From: Planctomycetota bacterium
GTDB lineage: Bacteria; Planctomycetota; Planctomycetia; Pirellulales; UBA1268
Assembly: GCA_018970605.1 (NCBI GenBank)
Contig: JAGWWA010000003.1
Location: 1 to 64,000, forward strand
Direction: 5' to 3'
Length of the DNA stretch: 64,000 nt
A program made the translations under genes and the position numbers. The notes under the pieces are model-generated. The model was not told the DNA's origin. It saw only the letters and a program-made list of their open reading frames with translations, and ran no database searches. Position 1 is the stretch's first letter, and each line of letters starts with the position of its first letter. Of this stretch, positions 28,561 through 38,200 are shown in pieces.

Positions 28561-28652
28561 GTTGCAGCTGGATAGGCGTGCCCTCCGCGCTGACGAGATT
28601 GGACTTCCTGCGCCCGCGGGCGCTCCGATTGACGGAGGCGCAGCAGGTTTCG

Positions 28653-31220
28653 TCAGCGGTCGGCGTACACCCGCGTGATCTCTTCCTTCGTGATCGGCGC
28701 GGGCTGATCGGCACTCGTGAGCTGCACCTGGATTCGCTGATCGCCGGCACGGCGGCCCTTGGCGCGGATGCGGAATACCGCCTCCTCGGCCGGGGCGAGC
28801 TTGGCGAGCGGCTCGAACGTGATCGTCAGGTTGTCCACGCGGTGACCACCGGGGCCCTGGGCCTCGACCGGCTCGAGGTCGCCGAGGAGGGTGGCTGCGA
28901 GCCGCACGCCGGTGGCGGGCTTCGTGCCCTGGTTTCCGACGCGGACGACGTACTCGGTCACGCCGTCGACCTCGATTGGATCCTCACTGTCAACGACGTC
29001 GAACGAGAGCGCGGCAAGCCCCTCGACGTCGCAGGTGTGCGTGACCTGATCGGCGAGGCCATCGGCGCTGCGGGCGGCAGCCACGATCTTCTGCGGACCG
29101 AGTTCAACCGGCATCACCACCATCTGCACCGACCCGGTCTCGCCTGCGGGCAGTTCCTCGAGGTTCCAGAGCACGCGATGGGTGCGGTCGTCGTGCCAGC
29201 CGGCGTTGTTGGCCTTCACGAACTTCATGCCCGGCGGGAGTTGTGCCGCCAGTTCGACGGCCTTGGCCGGTGCGGTGCCGGCGTTGGTCATGGCGATCGT
29301 GCAGGTCGCCGGCCGTTGGAGGAAACGCCGCAGCGGCATGTCGACCGCGAGTTCGAGCGTGGGCGCCGTCACCTCGATCGGCAGCTGGTGGACCACCTCC
29401 ACGCCGCCGTCGGCGCGGGCGGCGAGCCTGGCCGCGTGGACGCCCGGGCCGCGTGTACCGAGCACCAGATCGATGGTGCGAGATTCACCCGGCCGCAGCT
29501 GGCCGACGTCGAACTCGAGTTCGCGTCCCGAGCGGTGCGATACGTTTTCGGGCAGGAATCCCTCGAGAACCACGCCGGTGGCCACGCCCGTGCCGGGGTT
29601 GGTGACGGTGATCGTGACCTGCAGGTCGCGGCCGATGAGGACCGGCTCCGGGGGCGTGCACTCGATCCGGAGGTCGGGCTTCGTGGCCCGCGAACGGACC
29701 GAGGCGTCGGTCCGAAAACTGACGCTCGCCACGCTGCCGACCTCGCCTTCGACCTGCGGCATCACCTCCATCGTGACCACCGCCTGACCGCCGGGAGGCA
29801 GTGTGCCGAGCGCCCAGACGAGTGCGCCGTCGGCGTCGCCCGAGGCCTGGTTCACCGGGCTCGCGGGGGGCGTGGTGGCCACCAGCGCCGTGCCCTGTGG
29901 GATGGCGTCGCGAAGCAGCACGTCGTGGGCCGTGGCACTTCCGACGTTGCGAACGACGATTTCGTAGCGAGCCGGCTTGCCGACGGAGATCTCCCGTGGG
30001 CCACGTTTTTCGACCGACACCTGCGGCGTTTGCACGCCCTCGAGTTGCATCGGGCCCGGACGTCCCTGGCCGGTGGCGGGGGGCTGCCTGGGTGGTGCGG
30101 CCGCCGCCGGGTGCTGCTCCGGATCGGCGGCGGCGAGGCCGCCCGGCATCACCGCTGGCGCGGCGGCGAACGGCGAGCCGCCTGAAGCCACCGTGGCCGT
30201 GATCGCGGGCGGGGATGGAGGCATCGCGGCTGCGGACGGCATGGCGGGGGGCGGCACGAATGCGGCTGGTGGAGGCAGCGGTGCGTGCGGCGCGGGGCCG
30301 GCAAACGGCGGCGGTGCGGCGCCGAAGGCAGCGGCGGGTGGAGGCGGCATGGGTGCCTGAGCAGCGGGGGCGGGCTCGGTGGCCGCCGCCGGAGGAAGCG
30401 GATCGGCGGCGGCGAGATCTCCCGTGTCCTCGGGGAGCCTGTCTGGCGTCGGGGCATGCGGTGTCGGCGAGTCCAACTCCGCGTTCACGGGCATTGCGAA
30501 GGCCGATGGCGGCGAAGGCTCGGCAGCGCGTCCGTCAGACGGCGGTGTCGGTGGCGGGACGACGGATGGAGCATCGGTGGGGGGCAGCGTGCGGTCGTCG
30601 CCCGCCGGCGACATCGGCTGCGAGTCGGCCGATACGTCAGCGGCCACCGGCAGGACCGTGTCAGGCACGGGTTCGAGGTGGGCCGCCGCGAACCGGGGAA
30701 GCGGCCGCGGCGGTGGGATGTCGCCAGATGCGGGCAGTACCGCTTCGGGCATGTCGAGCGACGTCGGCCGGACCGCATAGCGGTCATCGGCATCGGCGGT
30801 GGGTGTTTCATGGCCAGCGGGGCGGCTGTTCCACCGACCACCTCGGGCGGCGGGCTGAGCCGGCGTTGCCTCGTCCATGTGCGGCAGCATGTCGGGCTGA
30901 CGCGTCGTCGCGGTGGTCGCCTCGTCGGTCGGGCGGCGTGATTCGGATGCGTCATCAGCCTGTGCCACGGTGGGCGGTTCTGGGGCCGACTCACCGGAAG
31001 CGGATCCTCCGCGGCCGATGCCGAGTCCCCAGACGAGACCAAACCCGGCCACCGCGCAGAGGCAGGCGCCGATCACGGCCGAGAGGTTTGACTGCCGCGG
31101 AGGCACCACGAGGTCCTGCCGCGAGCCGCGCGGGCCCGGCGCGACGGCTGGCACGGCCCCGGGCATGGCCTCGGTCCCGGTCTCGGTCTCGGGCGTGGCT
31201 TCGGGCATGGATTCAGACAT
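28653..31220 (-). CDS. DUF11-repeat membrane-anchored protein with Pro/Ala-rich N-terminal half
   Basis: Single TM (LSAVIGACLCAVAGFGLVWGLGI), long low-complexity region, then repeated VEKRGPREISVGKPARYEIVVRNVGSATAHDVLLRDAIPQGT-type modules. Confidence 0.8.
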   Translation of the reverse strand: MSESMPEATPETETGTEAMPGAVPAVAPGPRGSRQDLVVPPRQSNLSAVIGACLCAVAGFGLVWGLGIGRGGSASGESAPEPPTVAQADDASESRRPTDEATTATTRQPDMLPHMDEATPAQPAARGGRWNSRPAGHETPTADADDRYAVRPTSLDMPEAVLPASGDIPPPRPLPRFAAAHLEPVPDTVLPVAADVSADSQPMSPAGDDRTLPPTDAPSVVPPPTPPSDGRAAEPSPPSAFAMPVNAELDSPTPHAPTPDRLPEDTGDLAAADPLPPAAATEPAPAAQAPMPPPPAAAFGAAPPPFAGPAPHAPLPPPAAFVPPPAMPSAAAMPPSPPAITATVASGGSPFAAAPAVMPGGLAAADPEQHPAAAAPPRQPPATGQGRPGPMQLEGVQTPQVSVEKRGPREISVGKPARYEIVVRNVGSATAHDVLLRDAIPQGTALVATTPPASPVNQASGDADGALVWALGTLPPGGQAVVTMEVMPQVEGEVGSVASVSFRTDASVRSRATKPDLRIECTPPEPVLIGRDLQVTITVTNPGTGVATGVVLEGFLPENVSHRSGRELEFDVGQLRPGESRTIDLVLGTRGPGVHAARLAARADGGVEVVHQLPIEVTAPTLELAVDMPLRRFLQRPATCTIAMTNAGTAPAKAVELAAQLPPGMKFVKANNAGWHDDRTHRVLWNLEELPAGETGSVQMVVMPVELGPQKIVAAARSADGLADQVTHTCDVEGLAALSFDVVDSEDPIEVDGVTEYVVRVGNQGTKPATGVRLAATLLGDLEPVEAQGPGGHRVDNLTITFEPLAKLAPAEEAVFRIRAKGRRAGDQRIQVQLTSADQPAPITKEEITRVYADR

Positions 31221-31344
31221 GCGACAACCCTCCTGGCCTCATGGCGTCGGCGTGGCACACCCCGGCGTCTGCGGGAAGTAGCAAAGCCCGCGGCCAGGGA
31301 GAAGGTCAGTCGATCGCGGTGGCTGTCCGGGAGAGGGACGGCGA

Positions 31345-32238
31345 TCAGGCGGACGCGAGAATCTGGCGAAGATGGAAGTGAAACTTTCCCAGGGCGCCGC
31401 CGTAGTTGCCGGCTGAGATCGCCGGCACGTCGTTGCCGGCGGCGGCACGGATGCCCGCAGCCATGGCGGTGGCCACGGCCTGCTCCGACGAACCGTCGAT
31501 CACGAGCTCCAGGCAGGCGGTCGCGTCGGGATGAAGGCTCGTGGGTTCGCGGCCGACGAGGCTGGGGCAGAAGGCCTCGTTGGTGGACGCCCGCAGGGAC
31601 TCGTAGATCGACCCGACCTTGCTTCCCGACCGGACGACGCCCCCCGGAAACGGTGTGATCGTGCCGGGTAGCGGTTCGATCGCGGCCACGGCCCGGCGGG
31701 CAGCGGCGAGTGCGGCCTCGATGGATCGGCCCTGGATGACGAAGTTGCCCCCGCCGATCCCCTTGGCGACGCCGGCCGTCTCCTCGACGAGGAACTCACC
31801 GTCCATCACGGGGATTCTCCAGAAGCGGCGCCCCTCGATGACCTTGGTTTTCTCGCGGCCATCGCCGAAAAACCGCACGTGGCCGCCGAGCGGAACCCGC
31901 TCCGACTCCGATGGCAGGCCATCGAAGACCGCCGTGGTGGGGCAGGTGAGGAGGCATTGGCTGGTCCGGTTGGCGACCGCCTTGGCGAGGGCCTCCGTCG
32001 AAAAGCCGAACAGCATGATCGACGCTCCGGGACGGCCGTCGGGCGTGTCGTCCGCGGAGATTCGCCGCTCGACGCCCACCTCGGCATCGCAACCGATCAC
32101 GCTGGTGCCGTATCCGCATGTTGCCCGGATGGCCGCGTCGAGCCAATGGCCGTCGTGGGCCGTGACGAGCAGGCGGGCGAACCGGAGGCGAAACGCCTCG
32201 GCGAAGGTGTCGAGGATATGCGTGGTGCCGATGTGCAC
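31345..32238 (-). CDS. ftr: Formylmethanofuran--tetrahydromethanopterin N-formyltransferase
   Basis: MHIGTTHILDTFAEAFRLRFARLLVTAHD, GYGTSVIGCDAEVGVE, CLLTCPTTAVFDGL, GVAKGIGGGNFVIQG, ISAGNYGGALGKFHFHL. Confidence 0.9.
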   Translation of the reverse strand: MHIGTTHILDTFAEAFRLRFARLLVTAHDGHWLDAAIRATCGYGTSVIGCDAEVGVERRISADDTPDGRPGASIMLFGFSTEALAKAVANRTSQCLLTCPTTAVFDGLPSESERVPLGGHVRFFGDGREKTKVIEGRRFWRIPVMDGEFLVEETAGVAKGIGGGNFVIQGRSIEAALAAARRAVAAIEPLPGTITPFPGGVVRSGSKVGSIYESLRASTNEAFCPSLVGREPTSLHPDATACLELVIDGSSEQAVATAMAAGIRAAAGNDVPAISAGNYGGALGKFHFHLRQILASA

Positions 32239-32391
32239 GCGGGGTTCTCCTTGCTGCGAGAAAAGCCTCGGGCGGTGGGCCGCCGAGTCGAGTCGGGTGT
32301 TCCCACCGTCGAGGGATCGCGTATCTTAAGGTTTCCCGCCGCGCGCCTGGGTTGCGGTGGGCTGAACGTCCCGCCGGGAAGGATGCCGCCG

Positions 32392-34725
32392 ATGATGTCG
32401 CTGTTTCTCTGGGTGATGCCCCGCCGCGTCTGGGTGGGATCGGCCTTCCGCCGCGGCTCGCTTGCCTGCCTCGCGCTGGCGGCGAGTGCGGCCGCAGTGA
32501 CGGCCGACGAACCCGCGACCTCGCGTCTCGGAGGCCTGGGGGTGGCGATGGTTCCGCAGGACGCCGCGTTTTTGTCGTCGTCGCTTCGGATCAGGGAGCA
32601 GTACGACGCGATCGTGAACAGCAACGCGTGGAAGTCGATCCTGCAACTCCCCGCGGTGCGGCGGGCCCTCGACTCGCTCGACGAGCAGCGTTCCACGCCC
32701 GGGAGTCCGTTCTCGACATTCGACACGTTCATGCAACTGCCGGAGAACGAGGATGCGGTCGAACTCCTCGCCGACATGGTGGCGACCGACACGTTCGTCT
32801 ACGGCGAGCCGTCGTGCGTGTCGTTCTGGCAACTCGTTCGCAAGCTGGCCGATGCGCAGCAGCAGGCCGGCGTCGGCGAGGCGACCGACGGCGAGGTCGA
32901 CATCGTCGTCGAGTCGATCGAGGATGAGGATGGCGAGACGGAACTCCGCGGCGGGGCGGTCGACTCGGTCGATGCCGTTCGGCAGGCCCGCGCGGTGATC
33001 ACCGCCCTGGCCGGCAATCTCGATCTGCTCGTGGTGCCCGACCTCGTCTGGGGTTTCAAGACCGCGAAGGGAGACCTCGCCACCGACCAGATCAAGCGGC
33101 TCGAGGTTCTCGCCACCCTCATGCTCCAGGCCGATCCCGATCTCGCTCAGGCGGTCACCCGGCGGAAGGTCGCCGGCGGCGACTTCCTCACGTTCACACT
33201 CGACGGGGCGTTGGCGCCCTGGGACGAGATCGAACGGTCGGCCGTCGAGACGACCGACGACGCCAAGGGCGTGGCGAAGGTCTTCGGGCGGCTCAAGCAA
33301 CTCGACGTCGTGGTCGCCATCGGTCGGGTGGGCGACTGGGTGATCGTGTCGCTGGGCGACTCGGCCGATCACCTCGAGAAGCTCGTCCTGCCGAACGGTG
33401 GGCGGAAGGGGCTGCTGACGCTGCCCGCCCTCGCACCGCTCGTGGAACACGGCGACAAGCGTCTCACGGGCATCGCGTACATGAGCGAATCACTCTGCGA
33501 GGCCGTGAACTCGTCGCGGTCCGACGTGGAGTCGCTGCTGGGCGTCGTCGAGCAGCTCGACGAATCGGCAGGCGTGACAGCCGAAGCCAAGAAGGACTTC
33601 CGCGGCCTCGCCGAGACGATCGTCGACGAGTGGGGCAAGCGGGTGCCGGAGCCGGGCCCGTGGCTCGCGTTCTCGTTTCTCGCCGACCGCGGCTACGAAG
33701 GCTATTCCTGGAACTGGGCGCGGAACCAGCCGTTCGACGGCACGAAACGGCTCGACCTGCTCGAGCACGCCGGCGGCGCGCCCCTGGGCGTGATGGTCTC
33801 CAGGATGAAGAACGACCCGGAGGGAATCGACGCGGCCGTCGACATCATCCGGGGGGCGTGGGCATTGTTTCAGAAGCACGGCCGACCTGAGATGGGGATC
33901 GACGACCGCGAGAAGCTCGATGCGTTTTCCGAGCACGTGGCGCCGCTGGGCGGCAAGTTCGCCGCGATCCTGCGAGACAAGCTTGCCAAGTCATTGGCCG
34001 ACGGGCAGATCGGCCTGGTGCTCGACTCCAAGGCAAGGACCAAGCGAATCCAAGGTGAGCTGCCGCCCTCGGCCGAGCCGCTTCCGCTCATCGAGCCCGC
34101 CGTGGTCGTGTCGCTTGCCGACCCGAAGCTCTTCAAGGAGGGGCTCAGCGACCTGTTCGCGCTCGGCGACGATCTCACCGATGCCCTACGGCAGATGGAC
34201 CCCGGCACCGTTCCCGAAGGCTACCGGATTCCCGAGCCCGAGAAGTCCAAGGGGGACGAGGGCTCCGTGTGGTCGTGGAAGCTCCTGAACAGCCGTCTGG
34301 ACGAGCAGATTCGCCCGACGATCGGAGTGGGCGACGACGTGGCGGTGTTCTCAATGGCGCCCAAGCAAGCCGGGCGGATGCTCGTGGAGAGCCGGCTCGA
34401 GACGGGTTCGCAGCTCGCCACGTTCGACGAACCGCTGGCGTCGGCGGCGGCCTTCGACGTCGCCGGCGTGATCGATGCGATCGAACCCTGGGTCACCTAC
34501 CTCACCCGCTACGGCTGCGTGCAGGAACGGGATGGTGCGGTCGATCCCGACGACGAACTGACCGCGGCCGACGAGAATGAGCAGGCCAAGGAGGTGCTCG
34601 AGCACGTGCAGGTGGTGCTCGCCGCGGCCAAGTCGCTCCGGGCGGCTGCGGCCGAGACGTCGTATCAGGGCGATGCCCTGGTCACCCACTGGCGAAACGT
34701 CATCCGCGACACTCCGGCGAAGTGA
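32392..34725 (+). CDS. Hypothetical secreted protein
   Basis: Signal-like N-terminus (SLACLALAASAAAVTADEP), long continuous ORF; 5' extension to 31879 overlaps ftr and is not credible. Confidence 0.65.
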   Translation: MMSLFLWVMPRRVWVGSAFRRGSLACLALAASAAAVTADEPATSRLGGLGVAMVPQDAAFLSSSLRIREQYDAIVNSNAWKSILQLPAVRRALDSLDEQRSTPGSPFSTFDTFMQLPENEDAVELLADMVATDTFVYGEPSCVSFWQLVRKLADAQQQAGVGEATDGEVDIVVESIEDEDGETELRGGAVDSVDAVRQARAVITALAGNLDLLVVPDLVWGFKTAKGDLATDQIKRLEVLATLMLQADPDLAQAVTRRKVAGGDFLTFTLDGALAPWDEIERSAVETTDDAKGVAKVFGRLKQLDVVVAIGRVGDWVIVSLGDSADHLEKLVLPNGGRKGLLTLPALAPLVEHGDKRLTGIAYMSESLCEAVNSSRSDVESLLGVVEQLDESAGVTAEAKKDFRGLAETIVDEWGKRVPEPGPWLAFSFLADRGYEGYSWNWARNQPFDGTKRLDLLEHAGGAPLGVMVSRMKNDPEGIDAAVDIIRGAWALFQKHGRPEMGIDDREKLDAFSEHVAPLGGKFAAILRDKLAKSLADGQIGLVLDSKARTKRIQGELPPSAEPLPLIEPAVVVSLADPKLFKEGLSDLFALGDDLTDALRQMDPGTVPEGYRIPEPEKSKGDEGSVWSWKLLNSRLDEQIRPTIGVGDDVAVFSMAPKQAGRMLVESRLETGSQLATFDEPLASAAAFDVAGVIDAIEPWVTYLTRYGCVQERDGAVDPDDELTAADENEQAKEVLEHVQVVLAAAKSLRAAAAETSYQGDALVTHWRNVIRDTPAK

Positions 34726-35830
34726 CCAGGCGGTTCCCGATCGTGCCGCGAATCAGGATGTCGCCGCCAGGGAACGACACGTGTTCGACCGCGAGCCGCG
34801 GCACGTCCTGAAGCGGTGCCGATCCCCCGGTCGTGCCGCCCCCGAGGATGATCGGCGCGACGAAGGCCCAGACCTCGTCGACCTGATCGGCCGCGAGCAT
34901 TCCGGCGAGCAGGGTCGGCCCTCCCTCCACGAGCAGGTTCGTCAGCCGTCGGCGTCCGAGTTCGGCAAGCAAGGCCGCCGTGCGGGCGGCCGGATCGGCC
35001 TCGTCTCCCCGCCAGACTTCACAGCCGGCTGCCTCGAGCGCCGCCACCCGATCGTGCGGCGCACGCGGACCGACGGCGACGAGCACCGTCAGCTGGCGCG
35101 CCGTGCGGACGAGCTTGCTCGTGAGCGGCAACCGGGCCTGGCTGTCGAACACGATCCGCAGCGGCTGTCGTGGCCCCGCCGACGATCCGTCGGCCGGCCT
35201 CGCCGTCAGCAGCGGGTCGTCGGCGACCGCCGTGTCGATGCCGACGGCGATGGCATCGATGCGGCTTCGCAGGTCGTGAACGATCCCGCGCGACTCGACC
35301 GACGAGATCCAACGGTCCTGGCCGGGCGAGGCCGTGAGCCGGCCGTCGAGGCTCATCGCCCACTTGGCGATCACCCAGGGCCGGCCCTGGGTCACGAGCG
35401 TCCGGAACGGCGCCGTGAGCCGCTCGGCTTCGGCGGCGAGCAGGCCCGTCTCGACATCGATGCCGGCTGCACGAAGCGCCTCGATTCCGCGGCCGGCGAC
35501 CGCCGGAAACGGGTCGCCTGCGGCGACGATCACGCGAGCGATCCCCGCGGCACGGATCGCATCGGTGCACGGGGGGGTCTTGCCGTGGTGGCAGCAGGGC
35601 TCGAGCGTGACGCAGAGAGTCGCGCCCCGGGCCTGGGAGCCGGCGGCGCGCAGCGCCGCGACCTCCGCGTGCGGTCCACCGAACCGCTCATGCCAGCCTT
35701 CGCCGACGATCTCGCCGTCCCTGATGACGACGGCGCCGACCAGGGGATTGGGCTCGACAAAACCGCGGCCACGGGCCGCGAGTTCGAGCGCCCGTCGCAT
35801 CGCCGTCACATCGAAGGCCGCACGTGCCAT
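34700..35830 (-). CDS. ribD: Bifunctional diaminohydroxyphosphoribosylaminopyrimidine deaminase / reductase
   Basis: MRRALELAARGRGFVEPNPLVGAVVI, GGPHAEVAAL, TLEPCCHHGKTPPCTDAI, KWAMSLDGRLTA, LLVEGGPTLL. Confidence 0.93.
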   Translation of the reverse strand: MARAAFDVTAMRRALELAARGRGFVEPNPLVGAVVIRDGEIVGEGWHERFGGPHAEVAALRAAGSQARGATLCVTLEPCCHHGKTPPCTDAIRAAGIARVIVAAGDPFPAVAGRGIEALRAAGIDVETGLLAAEAERLTAPFRTLVTQGRPWVIAKWAMSLDGRLTASPGQDRWISSVESRGIVHDLRSRIDAIAVGIDTAVADDPLLTARPADGSSAGPRQPLRIVFDSQARLPLTSKLVRTARQLTVLVAVGPRAPHDRVAALEAAGCEVWRGDEADPAARTAALLAELGRRRLTNLLVEGGPTLLAGMLAADQVDEVWAFVAPIILGGGTTGGSAPLQDVPRLAVEHVSFPGGDILIRGTIGNRLVTSPECRG

Positions 35831-35838
35831 GGGCCGCG

Positions 35839-38028
35839 TCAGTTCGGCGTCCAGATGACCTTCTTCTCGCCGCCGCCCGCGGCGGACGATTCGCCTCCCG
35901 GCGTCCAGAGCTTGCCAGCCTCGGCGGCCGGCGCCGCTGCGGGGATCGCGGCACCGCCGGCTGGGCCCGCGCCGCCCGGCATCGCCCTGCCGGCGAGGGC
36001 CGAGATGTCGATCCCCGCCTCCATCAGCACCTCGGCGAAGGCCTGGATCACCTGCTGGTCGCGGCCGTGCTCGCGGCGGACGTGCTCGAGCAGCCGCACC
36101 ACGTCGGCCTCGTCGCCCCGCTGCATCCGGACGCGGAGTTCGGCCACGTCGAGCATGCCATCGTTGGCCTTGAGCGTCTTGGCTATGCCGCGAAGCTCGG
36201 CGATGATCTCGAGCTTGCGGACGCTCGAACTGGCTCGTTCCTCGAGCGCCCCGAGTGCCTCCCAGCGATCGGCAGGCGTGGCGTCGGGCCGGGCAGCGAG
36301 GGCCTCGGCCGCGAGGCCGGCCGCCTTTTCGAAACCGGCATCGAGAGACGTCACCAAGACTCCGCGGAGTTCGTCGATCGAGAGCTTCGCCATGTCGAGC
36401 CGATGCCAGCGCAGGGGCGGCACCGCGTCTTCAAAGGGCTGCGTCGAATCGACGGTCGCCGGCCGCTGCATGCCCAGCCGCTCCCGAACCGCGGTCCACG
36501 CCGCGGAGGCGTCGGGTCGTCGTGCCGTCGCCTCCCCCTCGTCCACCAACGCCGCCACCCGGAGGGCCGTCTGGGGATCGCGAAGGGCCTCGCGAGGAGT
36601 CTTGCCGAGCAGTTCCGGCAGGGGCGTGTCGGGCCAGACGGCGAGGAAGCGGTCCCAGAGCGCCTTCCGTTGCTCCTCGACGAACGAGTCGAAGAATGAC
36701 GGCTGGCCGGCAGGTGCCGGCGGCGGTGCCGACGTCGGCTGCTGCATGCGGAACTGCGATCCCATCAGCCAGTTCGTCGGCGAGACCGCCGGCATCGACT
36801 CGGTCGTCATCTCGGCACCAAACGCGCAACCGACCGTCGCCTCGACGGCGGGCCGGGCCTGCTCGACGTCGGCCGCGAATCCCTGCAAAACCGCCTCGGG
36901 TTCACGATCGGTCTGCCGGCCGAAGATCAGGAGCGTCGCCAGCAGCCGCGCCGGCGAGCCATCGTCGTAGACCCGCCACGCGGAACGCGGCGGGGCCGCG
37001 CCGCGCGAGACCCACTGGGCACGGTCGAAGGCCGCCTGGTCAAACCTCCCGGCGTGGCGGATCTTGTCTTCCAAGAGGTCGATGGCGGCGCTGCCCTCCT
37101 CGCCCGCGGGCACCGCCAGCGGGGCGATCCGGCTGGCAAATCGCACCAGCGGCGAGCGGTCGGGGTCGGCCTCGGTCTCGAGCGTCATCGCCCGGCCGGT
37201 CATCTCGACGGCGTCGTCATGGGGCGTGCCGTTCATCCGTGCCACCGTCAGCCATGCCTCCGAGGCCTCGACGGGTCGGGCGAGCATCTCGCAGAGCACG
37301 GCGATGTTGGTGAAGAGCGGCCGCGAATCGCCCGCCACGCCCTTGAGGCTGCGGAATGCCGTCAGTGCCTTCGACAGTCGCCAGTGCCGCGCATGGTCGA
37401 GCGCGGTGTCGAACTCGATCCGCCACGGTGAGTCGCCCTCGAGGGGCTCCAGCCGCATCCTCGTTCGCAGCGCCGCCGGCACGCCGGACGAGCCGACGAT
37501 CGCCGCCAGCAGCCGCCGTTCCTCCTCGGTGCCGAGTCCGGCGTCGCCGAGCCAGTCGACGATCCCCTGTGCGAAGCCGACGTGGCCGAGTTGGGCTGCG
37601 GCCTGGACGAGCGTGGCGGCGATCCGCACGAGTTCGGCCGATGCCTCCGCCCCTGCGCCCGCGGCTGCGGCGCGGGCTTTGTCGAACAAGGCCGCGGCTT
37701 CCTGCACGCGGCCGGCGAGCGCGTCGTTGATCGCGGCATGGCCGAGGGCCAGCGGATTGTCGGGGAAGGCGTCGAGGAAGGCCTTGCTGCTGGCCGCCGC
37801 CTCGGCGTATCGCTTCGATGCCAGTTCCAGCTTGGTTCGCGTGGCCATCAGGCAGGCCCGGCCTGGGTGCTTTTCCTCGAGCCGCCTCACCTGGTCGAGG
37901 GCGGCGGACACCTGGTCACCCTCCACGAGCGTGTCGAGCTGCTCGAGATCGCCGACGAGATCGGCGCAGCAGAACTTGATCTTCTTGCCGGTGCCACCGG
38001 GGCAGGGGGCGTAGGTGTCGATCGCCAT
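35839..38028 (-). CDS. TPR-like protein with N-terminal SEC-C-like motif
   Basis: MAIDTYAPCPGGTGKKIKFCC resembles SEC-C (CPCGSGKKYKKCC) with the second Cys replaced by Gly; helical repeats follow. Confidence 0.7.
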   Translation of the reverse strand: MAIDTYAPCPGGTGKKIKFCCADLVGDLEQLDTLVEGDQVSAALDQVRRLEEKHPGRACLMATRTKLELASKRYAEAAASSKAFLDAFPDNPLALGHAAINDALAGRVQEAAALFDKARAAAAGAGAEASAELVRIAATLVQAAAQLGHVGFAQGIVDWLGDAGLGTEEERRLLAAIVGSSGVPAALRTRMRLEPLEGDSPWRIEFDTALDHARHWRLSKALTAFRSLKGVAGDSRPLFTNIAVLCEMLARPVEASEAWLTVARMNGTPHDDAVEMTGRAMTLETEADPDRSPLVRFASRIAPLAVPAGEEGSAAIDLLEDKIRHAGRFDQAAFDRAQWVSRGAAPPRSAWRVYDDGSPARLLATLLIFGRQTDREPEAVLQGFAADVEQARPAVEATVGCAFGAEMTTESMPAVSPTNWLMGSQFRMQQPTSAPPPAPAGQPSFFDSFVEEQRKALWDRFLAVWPDTPLPELLGKTPREALRDPQTALRVAALVDEGEATARRPDASAAWTAVRERLGMQRPATVDSTQPFEDAVPPLRWHRLDMAKLSIDELRGVLVTSLDAGFEKAAGLAAEALAARPDATPADRWEALGALEERASSSVRKLEIIAELRGIAKTLKANDGMLDVAELRVRMQRGDEADVVRLLEHVRREHGRDQQVIQAFAEVLMEAGIDISALAGRAMPGGAGPAGGAAIPAAAPAAEAGKLWTPGGESSAAGGGEKKVIWTPN

Positions 38029-38200
38029 GCGCGAAGGGGCTCCGAAGGCCGCGAAAACGCCGAATCAAACCGAGTTCGAATGTACCAGAGGCACCTGTCG
38101 GCGAAAGCGGCGACGGCGGTTGCCCGGTGCCACAGGTGGTTGCATACTTGTCGCGGCAGACGCACGGTTGGCGGCCGCATGGCGTCCAAGGTGCGGTTTC

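Noticed and set aside
28320-30185. 621-aa plus-strand ORF covering the family-A element and antisense of the DUF11 gene
   Set aside because: Begins in intergenic repeats (family C and A) and continues antisense to a well-supported gene.
31879-32391. 5' extension of the 32392 secreted protein
   Set aside because: Antisense to ftr; a signal-peptide-like start lies at 32383-32395.
34577-36970. 797-aa plus-strand ORF
   Set aside because: Antisense to ribD and the TPR gene, with no coherent domain.
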